Source of the DNA: Nemertoderma westbladi
Lineage: Eukaryota; Xenacoelomorpha; Nemertodermatida; Nemertodermatidae
Length of the DNA stretch: 36,430 nt
Assembly (NCBI GenBank): GCA_032718475.1
Contig: JAUCBJ010009119.1
Coordinates: forward strand, 1 to 36,430
Direction: 5' to 3'
In this document: positions 23,752 through 33,040 of the stretch, in pieces
Numbering within the stretch: position 1 is the first letter of the stretch
How the letters are laid out: every line of letters begins with the position of its first letter
The notes under the pieces: model-generated
Databases searched by the model: none
The model's input: the letters and a program-made list of their open reading frames with translations, nothing else
What the model was told of the DNA's origin: nothing
Position numbers and translations under genes: made by a program

Positions 23752-25169
23752 CATGTACCGAACAACAAGAGTCCCACAAGAAATGAAAACAAATAAGTTG
23801 GTGCCAGTTCCCAAGAAGGGCAACCTAACACTCTATGGTTCTTTTCGGGGAATCTCATTGATCTCGATTGCTGCAAAGCTATACAATAGGATTCTATTAA
23901 ATCGCATCAGGGATCCCATTGAGAGACTGCTCCGTGGAAATCAGAATGGGTTCCGTAAAGGTCGTGGGACCGTGGAGCCCATTTTGGCACTTAGAAGGAT
24001 AATTGAAGAGTTATCAAAAAAGAAAGACAGGCATCTGGCTGTTATCTTTGTTGACTTCTTCAAGGCCTTTGATTCAGTCTCTCGCTCACGTATGTTCAGC
24101 ATACTTTCATTATATGGGATTCCTGATGAAATTATTGCAGCAATCAGATCAGTATACGATGGTTCGACAACATTTGTGTCTACTGTTGACGGTGACACAG
24201 ATCCATTTGAAGTGTTATGGGGCGTCCTCCAAGGAGACACACTTGCACCATTCTTGTTCATTATTGTGGTTGACTATGTTCTACGCATGTCCTTAGATCA
24301 TTATAATGATGATGGGGTGATGATAACTCCACCTACTGGCTCCAGAAGTCGAGGAAATCCTGCCAAGTACCTAACTGATCTAGACTTTGCTGATTACTTA
24401 GGAGTACTCTCAGAATCATTAGAGGGAGCCCAACGGCTCCTCAGCTCATTAGAACATGCTGCTTCTAGTGTTGGTCTTTTTATTAACTCCAGAAAGACCA
24501 AAATTCTGACAGTTAACTTTGAAAGTCCTCAGCAAGTCTCTGATCGGATGAGCATAAGCTCAAAGGATGGTATGCTTGAGCATGTGGACGACTTCTGTTA
24601 CCTGGGATCATGGATCCGGAAGTCAGGTGAGGGAGGACCTTCGAATACGTAAGGGAAAGGCATGGGCAGCCTTGAATAGGCTTTCCAGGATTTGGAAGTC
24701 ACCGAGAATTAATCGGAAACTTAAGGTCCGATTATTTAGAGCAGCAGTAGTTCCAGTACTCCTCTACGGGAGTCCATGCTGGGCTCTAACTGCTGAGGAC
24801 ACCAAATCTCTGGATGGCACATTCACAAGAATGCTACGCCGGGTTCATTGTGTCAAGTACAATGCACACATCCCCAACCAGACACTATATAACATTGGAG
24901 GTGTCTCATTGGTTCCCCCAAGCTTGACACTAGAACAAAATCGCCTCCGCTTTGCAGGACATTGCTTTCGCCGTGAGGACCAGCCAGTGCATAATCTTGT
25001 ACTTTGGCAGCCTCATGGAGTGAATAACCATGGTGGACAGCCCATGACTTTCTTGAGACGCATCTTAAAGGACACTGGCCTTAAAGATGCGGATGATCTA
25101 GCAAATGTCATGGGTGATAGGGAGTTGTGGCGATGCAATTTTGTTGACAAGCCGGCACAGCATTCTTAA
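23752..25169 (+). pseudogene. LINE reverse transcriptase, copy 1 (5'-truncated, frameshifted)
   Basis: Non-LTR retrotransposon RT and C-terminal region; the 5' endonuclease part is absent. In the first frame (open from 23726): the fingers motif with RGISLISIAAKLYNRILLNR, motif A FVDFFKAFDS (about 24047-24076), motif B QGDTLAP (about 24230-24250), motif C FADY (24386-24397) and YLGSWI. Motif C normally ends in DD; the TAC codon at 24395 replaces the second catalytic Asp. Relative to the inverted copy, a 4-bp duplication (GAGG, about 24628-24636) shifts the frame. The reading then continues in another frame as the usual LINE C-terminal part (LYGSPCWAL, RLRFAGHCFRRED, GDRELWR) to TAA at 25169. 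The clade is near RTE/I-like elements, which I cannot settle. It is catalytically dead by two lesions. Confidence 0.9.
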
Positions 25170-25202
25170 AAATGCAGCTGCAATGCAGCATGCCGATCCT
25201 AG

Positions 25203-25302
25203 NNNNNNNNNNNNNNNNNNNNNNNNNNNNNNNNNNNNNNNNNNNNNNNNNNNNNNNNNNNNNNNNNNNNNNNNNNNNNNNNNNNNNNNNNNNNNNNNNN
25301 NN
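25203..25302. other. Assembly gap (100 N)
   Basis: Exactly 100 N, the convention for a gap of unknown size. It separates two LINE copies in opposite orientation. Confidence 0.99.
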
Positions 25303-26014
25303 CTCCCGTAGAGGATTACTGGAACTACTGCTGCTCTAAATAATCGGACCTTAAGTTTCCGATTAATTTTCGGTGACTTCCAAATCCTGGAAAGCCTATT
25401 CAAGGCTGCCCATGCCTTTCCCTTACGTATTCGAAGGTCCTCACCTGACTTCCGGATCCATGATCCCAGGTAACAGAAGTCGTCCACATGCTCAAGTATA
25501 CCATCCTTTGAGCTTATGCTCATCCGATCAGAGACTTGCTGAGGACTTTCAAAGTTAACTGTCAGAATTTTGGTCTTTCTGGAGTTAATAAAAAGACCAA
25601 CACTAGAAGCAGCATGTTCTAATGAGCTGAGGAGCCGTTGGGCTCCCTCTAATGATTCTGATAGTACTCCTAAGTCATCAGCAAAGTCTAGATCAGTTAG
25701 GTACTTGGCAGGATTTCCTCGACTTCTGGAGCCAGTAGGTGGAGTTATCATCACCCCATCATCATTATAATGATCTAAGGACATGCGTAGAACATAGTCA
25801 ACCACAATAATGAACAAGAATGGTGCAAGTGTGTCTCCTTGGAGGACGCCCCATAACACTTCAAATGGTTCTGTGTCACCGTCAACAGTAGACACAAATG
25901 TTGTTGAACCATCGTATACTGATCTGATTGCTGCAATAATTTCATCAGGAATCCCATATAATGAAAGTATGCTGAACATACGTGAGCGAGAGACTGAATC
26001 AAAGGCCTTGAAGA
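25303..26014 (-). pseudogene. LINE reverse transcriptase, inverted copy 2 (fragment)
   Basis: Minus-strand copy of the LINE fragment matching 24057-24772 of copy 1 with few substitutions and without the 4-bp frameshift. Motif C is intact, FADD (second Asp codon at 25674-25676), so this copy is closer to the active ancestor over this span. The N-terminal side ends abruptly inside motif A at 26014, where a hAT terminus begins. The C-terminal side ends at the gap within LYGS. Confidence 0.9.
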
Positions 26015-26205
26015 TAGGGCTGGCAATCCCGGAGGGTTATTGAAATCCCGGGATCAGAAATGGTCCAATCCCAGGATCCCGGGATTAATCCCGGGATTTA
26101 GAATTTCAGGAATAATGTAGGTGAAAAAATACTTGTGTCAATTAATAGCAATTAATTTCCTTTTTTTAATATTAATATTAGGTATCTATTACTGATACAG
26201 TTAAA

Positions 26206-26292
26206 GTAGTTAACCTATAGTTAACTAATATACAGTAGTTAACCTATAGTTAACTATTATACTGTAGTTAACAAACAGTTAATAAACTGTAG
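26206..26292. repeat. 29-bp tandem repeat in hAT element
   Basis: Units start at 26206, 26235, 26264 and (shortened) 26289, containing GTAGTTAAC and its inverse ATAGTTAAC. Possibly subterminal binding sites. Confidence 0.75.
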
Positions 26293-26550
26293 TTAATCGT
26301 TAAAAATTGTTCGGCATTCTTCAGCGAATTTCTTAATATGCGAACTGACTGAATTATGTGAAATTGGCAAGGTGTATCCAGACCTTTGAAAAAGACGACG
26401 TAAATCACACGATGTCTCGAACACAGAAAATGGAAGGCCATCCACTGCTATTAATCTAGCTAGTTGAGTGAAATATTCCTTGGACCCAAAGTAGTTGTCG
26501 ATTGTTAAAGTTTTTTGAATAGGCCTTGCTTTATTAGTAGATTTAGTAGA
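26293..26550 (-). pseudogene. hAT transposase fragment
   Basis: An 85-codon minus-strand open stretch without ATG, ending in TAA at 26293-26295. It contains FTQLARLIAVDGLPFSVF, then DLRRLFQRSGYTLPISHNSV and IKKFAEECR. The LARLIAVDGLPFSVF block is the characteristic N-terminal conserved segment of hAT transposases that precedes the RNase H-like catalytic core. Neither the BED zinc finger upstream nor the DDE core and dimerisation region downstream is present. It is therefore a relic of an autonomous hAT copy, inserted into the inverted LINE. Confidence 0.75.
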
Positions 26551-26557
26551 TTAGTGA

Positions 26558-27370
26558 TTATTGATTTACAATTAAAATTGCATTATTATCAATTAATTCA
26601 CACGCAGGCTCTAACCGCCTAATGACAGTCAATACGGAGTAATTCCTTCCCGTGTCTTAGCAACGCTGAGAATGTCCTGGCCTGTTAGAGGCAGACTGCT
26701 GCTGGTTGGGGATGGTAGGATAGCATTAATTCCCTAAACATTCACTCACTCCCCATAGAACTGGCTGACGGGGGTGTGTGTGTGTGTGTTTAGGTATCAG
26801 TTATTCAATGACATTAATATTATTACTAATGAAGGAATAGTGCTCCTTCAATACATCTCAACAGACATCAATTCATTTTGTCAAATAAATATTCACATTC
26901 TTTAACAAATTAATTTTGTTAATTTTTTAACAAACATTCCTATATGATATGATGATCTTGATGAATATTTCATATTTACCACTTTGACAATCTCTTTAAT
27001 AAGGGGAGTTCAGTAATTGACTAGAAATTTCTAACCCGTCATTTAGGAAACTGGATTTTATCCAAAGTAATTGCTGTTTAGCCTACTTAGATACAATAGG
27101 TGAAAAAAAATATATTTCATATAAATATATTATTAAAAAATAATATAAAAAATTATTTCAATAAAAAATTTGAGGAATTTTAATTCTCTAGTCGACAGAC
27201 AGTCGAGTGTCTGTTTTTTGGATAACCGTTAGACAGACATTGTAGGTTTTTTCTAAATTGTGTAAAATTACATCGGAGATTGTTGGACAGTATATAATGT
27301 TGGGAACAACAATAATAAGAAACACACGACGATTGTCAATAAGTATGGAATATTATAATAAATCGTTTAG
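26558..27370. repeat. 813-bp repeat unit, contiguous copy
   Basis: Bases 26558-26877 match 29926-30245 at constant offset 3368. Bases 26875-27370 match 34250-34745 at constant offset 7375. By eye there are no differences in either part. The two matches overlap here by ATT (26875-26877). It contains a GT microsatellite (26773-26788) and, in the right part, a small dyad around GTCGACAGACAGTCGAGTGT. No ORF. Ends lack clear terminal inverted repeats. Confidence 0.93.
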
Positions 27371-27490
27371 AATAGTAGTAGTGAAATTGTGAATCCCAGG
27401 CATAACCAAGAAAGTTCAACTTTTTGATCCTATAACAATTTTTCTAGAACTGTACAAAGTTGATATAATTAGAGAATTAGAGAAAAACAC

Positions 27491-28731
27491 TTAAGGCCCC
27501 GGTAGCACTACTTCAATAATTTTTTTCAAAAATTTTTTTAATTTCATCTAGAGCAGATTTATCAAGATTCCAAATTTGAAAACCGCTTAGCAAGATCTGA
27601 CCTATTTCTCGAGATAATGCTGTCTGTCCGTTTTACTGTCGGTTTGTCCGTCAGTATGTCTGTCCGTCAATAAAAAACATACGATTTGTCTAATAAAATT
27701 CCCTATGTGGGTTTTCGTGGTCGGTGACTTCATTTCTGATGTCATTAATCAAATTTGCCCTCGTCGGTTCTGTCTGTATGCCTGTCAGTCTGTCTGTCAA
27801 AATATAACCGACAGTCTGACAGCGAAACAGACAATTTGGAAGTCATCAAATGTTAAAATTGACACTCGAAATGAATTCTGCGACCAGGAAAACCCCTATA
27901 GCTAAACTTTTAGCTCAATGCTGTGCCTTTTTCTAATATTTGAGAGACAGATAAGTCGGATGGTCAGAAAGACCGACAGACAAACATTCAGACAAACTAG
28001 ATTTCATTAAAATTGAAAACTGACCTCAGAAATGAAATCAGCTACCAGGAATACCCCCATAGCAAAATTTTTAGCATGGTTTATGCTTTCTTGTTGATAC
28101 CTATATATTGACAAACTTTCTCACATATTAACAGACAATTTTTGCGCGGGAAGGTTCAAATTTTAAAGGCAATTATCTCGGAATGGTTTTTTTTTGCATA
28201 AAAATAGCTTCAGACAATTCAATTTTCAATAAATTTTCAAAAATTTTGCTCAGAGGGGTTCTCTGATGTGCTCTTTCTTCAGATATCTCGATCTCGAATT
28301 CTGATTGTTTTATTCCAATAAGGAAATGATTGGCCAAAATTGAATAAAATATTTATAATTTTTAATTTGTCAAAATCAAACAATAAACAAAACAAAAAAC
28401 AGCACCAAAATGACAATTGTTAATTAATTTTTGAAATTTTGCTTCGAGATATCGAAAGAGCGTACATTTTTGATGCGATTTGAAAAATTAGAAAGGAAAA
28501 TACTCAAGATTGAATCTGATGAAGGTTTTTGGATTTTTGTCCAAAAATTTGTCAATATTTGTTAATATTTTTCCAAATTTTTGAAAAATTTGAATTTTTT
28601 ATTTTTATTCATAATTACAAATCTTCCATTGACCTTCATACCAAGTTATATGGTCGTTTCTGACAATGAGAAGTTTCTCTAACAAGGCAATATAAAAATC
28701 ATGTCCATGTAGCGCTACCGCGGGGCCTTAA
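27491..28731. mobile_element. TTAA-flanked inverted-repeat element
   Basis: TTAA at 27491-27494 and 28728-28731 flank a 1,233-bp element. Its ends are GGCCCCGGTAGCACTAC (left) and, read from the right, GGCCCCGCGGTAGCGCTAC. The ends differ by a 2-bp indel and one substitution. The interior is non-coding. It contains TCTGTCTG-rich sequence and members of the GATTTCATTTCTGATGTC repeat in both orientations (27700-27760 plus; about 27845-27905 and 28018-28078 minus), and GATATC-centred dyads (28270-28460). TTAA duplication suggests piggyBac or another TTAA-specific superfamily; the GGCCCC ends are not classical piggyBac. Confidence 0.7.
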
Positions 28732-29400
28732 AATAATACCTAGGCCAACGTATCGTATGTTTTCATTTTTATGTATTTACTGTAGTACTAAAGAATTTAA
28801 CTTGCTTAGTACCCAATCCTACTTGATATGTTCATGCAATCATATGTATTCAAAAATATACATTATAATATTATACACATATATTACACACATATTATAC
28901 ATTATAATATATACATATATATATACATATACGTTTTCTTCTTATATATTAAGAAAATCAGAATTAAAGCATTTAACTATATTATCGACTGTATTAATGT
29001 TACGAACATCATGTAGTCAATAATATACTATTATTAGGCACTACATACTGCGAAATTAAATAAATGTTTCTTAGGTTTAGTTAATTATTTATTTCAAGTT
29101 CATTGGTTATTTTGATTATTATCACAAATAGCAATAAAAATATTAAAATATTTAGTTAAAATTGGTAGCAAAATGAAATCTACGTATTGTTTCCTCACAT
29201 CAAAATCATATTGCCGAGTTAGTTACGAATACAAGGATTTTAAGATTATGGCTGCCTGCCCATTGAACCCTTTCTATTTCTCAAGAATATTCCAGAACAT
29301 TATTTGTTATCCAATCACATATTATTGTCTGACACGGCTGCACATTGTTAAATGTTTAACATTCGGTAGAGTTAATGATTGTGTAAACTCTACCTGAAAT
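28732..29400. other. AT-rich non-coding stretch
   Basis: AT/ACATAT microsatellite-like sequence at 28855-28935 and a short hairpin GGTAGAGTT/AACTCTACC (29365-29373 and 29386-29394). Open frames are short and of AT-driven composition; none is called. Confidence 0.5.
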
Positions 29401-29925
29401 GTGCTCAATCACACTGGGGACCGGGTCGTGATTGGAGAAAAACTTAAACACACCAGTGAAATGTGTATGTTTGAGGACCCCAGTTCAACCTATGAGTAAC
29501 AAATTAGCAATCTTTAGAGTTGATAAATTTTGAAACAATAGAATGACGTAAAATGGTCTCCTGAGTCTATTGGTGCCAAAATAATTTAATTTAAACCAAG
29601 AATAAAGAAGTTATAAGGGAATCAATATCGACCCCAGAACCGACCGATAGAAATAACGGTCCCCAGAATGGGGGTTGTACAAAGAGGGGTGTGTGTGTGT
29701 GTGTGTCGGTAGCCATAAATGTCGGAAGCCATAATCGAAGTTAATATCTTCAGTTAAATTGTATGGTTGAATCGAATTATTTCGATTCTTCTATCGGTAA
29801 TTAATTATTTAGGGGGGTAACATTTATCCCATCTGGTATAAAATTAACATGGGTAGATTCGCCGTGTCCCATTCTATCAAAGTCTTTACTTTATACTCGA
29901 GATTAATGTCAAGTTTTATAGTTAT
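29401..29925. other. Non-coding; GGGGACC motifs and GT microsatellite
   Basis: GGGGACC/GGTCCCC/ACCCCAG motifs (29416, 29479, 29630, 29670) resemble those at 21360-21770. A GT run lies at 29690-29706. No gene. Confidence 0.4.
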
Positions 29926-30245
29926 TTATTGATTTACAATTAAAATTGCATTATTATCAATTAATTCACACGCAGGCTCTAACCGCCTAATGACAGTCAA
30001 TACGGAGTAATTCCTTCCCGTGTCTTAGCAACGCTGAGAATGTCCTGGCCTGTTAGAGGCAGACTGCTGCTGGTTGGGGATGGTAGGATAGCATTAATTC
30101 CCTAAACATTCACTCACTCCCCATAGAACTGGCTGACGGGGGTGTGTGTGTGTGTGTTTAGGTATCAGTTATTCAATGACATTAATATTATTACTAATGA
30201 AGGAATAGTGCTCCTTCAATACATCTCAACAGACATCAATTCATT
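29926..30245. repeat. Left part (320 bp) of split repeat unit
   Basis: Matches 26558-26877 without visible difference and ends in ATT. The flank before it (TATAGTTAT) and the flank after the right part (TTTAGTTACT) share TAGTTA, a weak candidate for a target duplication of the whole 29926-34745 unit. Confidence 0.93.
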
Positions 30246-30448
30246 GCCTGTGCCTACCAACGCGTGCTCCATAACATAACAACATATATCCTTGATTTCC
30301 ATCACCTCTCACCACAATTATTATTAGTAATTAAAAGTTTCAATTCGGTTTGTCGTTCCGTTATCTGGTTATTCAGTTATTGCATTATTAATAAATAAAT
30401 GTTTTAAAATATATCTTACGAAATATGGTTAATAATTAAAACTTGTCG

Positions 30449-30990
30449 CTAACATTCTCACTATGGGGGTTTTAAGGAGTGCTGATTACATTTCTGATGT
30501 CAGTTTTCACGTTTACATAAATCTAGTCTGTCTGTCTGTCGGTCTTTCTGTCAGTCAGTCTGTCAAAACATAAAAGAGAATTCAAATTAACTAACATTCT
30601 CGCTATTGGGGTTTTAAGGGGTGCTGATTTCATTTCTGATGTCAGTTTTCAGGTTTACATAAATATAGTCTGTCTGTATGTCGGTCTTTCTGTCAGTCAG
30701 TCAGTCTGTCAAAACTTAAAAAATAATACAAACTAACTAACATTCTCGTTATGGGGGTTTTAATGGGTGCTAATTTTATTTCAGATGTCAGTTTTCACGT
30801 TTAAAAAAATCTAGTCTGTCTGGCTGTCGGTCTTTCTGTCAGTCAGTCTGTGAAAACTTAAGAAAGTATACTAACTAACCAACATTCTCGCTATGGTGGT
30901 TTTAAGGGTTGCTGATTTCATTTTTGATGTCAGTTTACACGTTTACATAAATCTAGTCTGTCTGTCTGTCGGTCTTACTGCCAGTCTGTA
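30449..30990. repeat. 142-146-bp tandem repeat, four copies
   Basis: Units begin CTAACATTCTC at 30449, 30591, 30737 and (as CCAACATTCTC) 30879. Each has GGGGTTTTAAGGGGTGCTGA, then TTTCATTTCTGATGTCAG, TTCACGTTTA, AATCTAGTCTGTCTG and a TCTGTC/AGTCAGTCTGTC tail. Related single copies occur inside the TTAA element at 27700-28080. Confidence 0.9.
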
Positions 30991-31164
30991 CTACTGTACT
31001 GTGGTTGGCATTACGCCATATACCTAACACTAATAATACAGTCTACAATACAGCCTATCTACAGTACAGAATGGATTTTTTGCCACGAAGAGCAATAAAT
31101 GTCATTAATACTATCCACCAGTATACCTACTCCAAGAGCCTTCCAATAAAACATGTATTCCAGC

Positions 31165-31236
31165 ATGACGTCCACTGCACGTCTTCGTGCTGTCCATTGT
31201 GACGTGCAGTGGACGTCATAGGCTCTAAGGGGTTAA
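31165..31236. mobile_element. piggyBac-like terminus with perfect hairpin
   Basis: Perfect 19-bp inverted repeat (ATGACGTCCACTGCACGTC at 31165-31183 and its complement at 31201-31219) with a 17-nt loop. It is followed by AGGCTCTAAGGGG and TTAA (31233-31236). Read from the TTAA, CCCCTTAGAGCC followed by an inverted repeat fits a piggyBac-type end. No partner end was found to the left, so the element is truncated or solitary. Confidence 0.5.
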
Positions 31237-31289
31237 GCAACACGGTCCCTACTTCGCCCTGTCGACACCCCAGCCATTTTTCACCTATC

Positions 31290-31550
31290 CTTTTTTAGAG
31301 TTTTTTAATTTTTTTGGTATTGGTGAAAGTTCTACAACATTAGTAGATATGTTTTTTATGATAGCTAGTATTTTTTGAAATTATAAAAAATGTGAAAGTC
31401 CATGATATTTCAGGTTAAACTGTTGAAGAATATATTAATGACCAAAATAATTTCCAAAAATTACTAGCTAGTAAAAAATACTAGCTATATACCATTAAAA
31501 ATCTACTAAGGTTCTAGAATATTCACTAGTATAAAAAAAGCACTCAAAAT
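31290..31550. repeat. Long imperfect hairpin
   Basis: Arms at about 31295-31385 and 31455-31545 are inverted relatives. The left arm has GAGTTTTTTAAT, GTGAAAGTTCTACAACATTAG, TAGATATG and AGCTAGTATTTTTT. The right arm, read on the minus strand, has GAGTGCTTTTTTTAT, GTGAATATTCTAGAACCTTAG, TAGATTTT and AGCTAGTATTTTTT. There are several mismatches and small gaps. Possibly a foldback MITE. Confidence 0.65.
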
Positions 31551-31559
31551 CACAAAAAA

Positions 31560-32955
31560 TAAAGGTTAAAAAACTCATTCGGGACCCTTTTGCTTAAGGA
31601 GTCAAAATTGTAGAACAAATTCCCGAAGTTTGCGACGTTTGCGAAATTCGCGAAGAATCCGTCAGTTTCTGTGCCCTAATGGTTTCGTGACGAAACAATC
31701 AAATCTTACACACTTAACACACGCGAACTAATTTAATGTGTGTATTAGTATGCATGAATCATTAAATACAAATTAAATTAATGAACGCTATTTCAACATG
31801 AAAACTACGGAATCAATACACAACACACCCACACTACTGAAATCAAAAATTTATATAGATTGCAACTTATACTTGGCTACCTTTTAGGCCTAATGGGTGA
31901 CTAATTTAATTATTCACCCCTATATATTTGTAGCCTTTTTAATTTGTGCCTCTAATTGAATCAAACATTAAACTAAAATATATGTCACAATATTGGTCTG
32001 TCGGTAGCTGGTCAATGAATCTCTCATAAATTTGTTAATTAGTCGCTGCTCAGTCATTGAACATTTGAACACGTGCTGCTCGAAGACCCCACAACGTGTA
32101 CCGATGTGTATATATATCGATGAAATCTATCCAAATTTGGTACACATGTAGTCTAGCAAAAGTTTAGAAATTTTCCAAGTTAAATTTCCGTGTGGCCTTC
32201 GAGAAGCTAAGATAATAGCAGTTAATTAATTAAATTAAAATTAATTAAGTTGGTTGGGGTAAAAACAGCATTTCAAGCCTGTCTTTTAATGGAAATTAAT
32301 TATTTTAGAGAAAGATATAAATAATTATACATAAAAGTTATACAGCTGTAATTCACATACCCCATTCCATTAAAGTTTTTAATTAGTTTAAGTGATTTGC
32401 TTTAAAAAATGTGTTTTTAATTGATCTAAACGTAATTAAGTATCAAAATGCCCTCGCCACTCTATACCTCCCTCATTCCTTGGCATACTAGCTGTCTATT
32501 GCCTACTACTTGGCTATGGGTAATTACATCTATATAGGACATAAAGGCAGGGCACTACTAGTGTAACTAATAAGCCAGCTCGCTTTATCCTGCCTTTCAT
32601 TTATCCTCTGTGCTCCTTTGGGTTGGGGTGGTGTAAAATAAGATGGCGGTTGAAGCAAGGGGAAACCTCTCTTCTTTGATTTATTCTTATTAGCGGTTTG
32701 GTTAAATTTCTTAATTATTTATTTAAATTTCTTAAGTACCGATTTTGGGATAGAATTGCTCAATTTTAATCAATTTGGTGATGGTTCATGGTTATTAATA
32801 TACACTACTATTTATCAGCCACCCTTAGCGGTAACCATAGTAACTAAGTGGGCCCATAAAGATCGTATAATATTTTTCTCCAAACATGTACCATCACCAA
32901 TAATAATAATTTGTTAACTCATTAATATTATTTACTTTAGTTTATAAATTTTTAT
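31560..32955. other. Non-coding, upstream of the Ig-like gene
   Basis: AT-rich, no coding signature on either strand and no internal repeat seen. A TTTTTATTATTTCAG acceptor-like sequence near 32950-32964 lies about 77 bp before the gene's ATG and could end an intron in its 5'UTR. Confidence 0.45.
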
Positions 32956-33040
32956 TATTTCAGAACCCTATATTATTTTATTTGTTTGAAGTTTAAAGTT
33001 GAATTTTTATATAAATAATTAATATTTAATAGAATCAACC

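Larger units (their letters stand above)
26015..26557 (-). mobile_element. Truncated hAT transposon
   Basis: Begins exactly where the inverted LINE copy stops, with TAGGGCTGGCAATCCCGG, a hAT-like terminus. It is followed by three copies of the 10-bp palindrome ATCCCGGGAT (26045, 26076, 26088) as subterminal motifs. A 29-bp tandem repeat with GTAGTTAACCTATAGTTAAC lies at 26206-26290. A transposase fragment follows on the minus strand. The other terminus is missing: the 813-bp unit starts at 26558. Confidence 0.7.

Noticed and set aside
28757-29397. Tyr/Ile-rich short ORFs
   Set aside because: Products of ATAT/ACAT microsatellite and AT-rich DNA.
31005-31202. 65-codon ORF as the C-terminal part of a piggyBac transposase
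   Set aside because: It runs into the hairpin of a piggyBac-like end, but the expected Cys-rich ring pattern is absent.
32999-33040. TATA box driving the Ig-like gene at 33007-33016
   Set aside because: It sits only about 30 bp before the ATG, leaving almost no 5'UTR, and AT-rich context makes TATA matches frequent; the acceptor-like site near 32964 also suggests an upstream exon.
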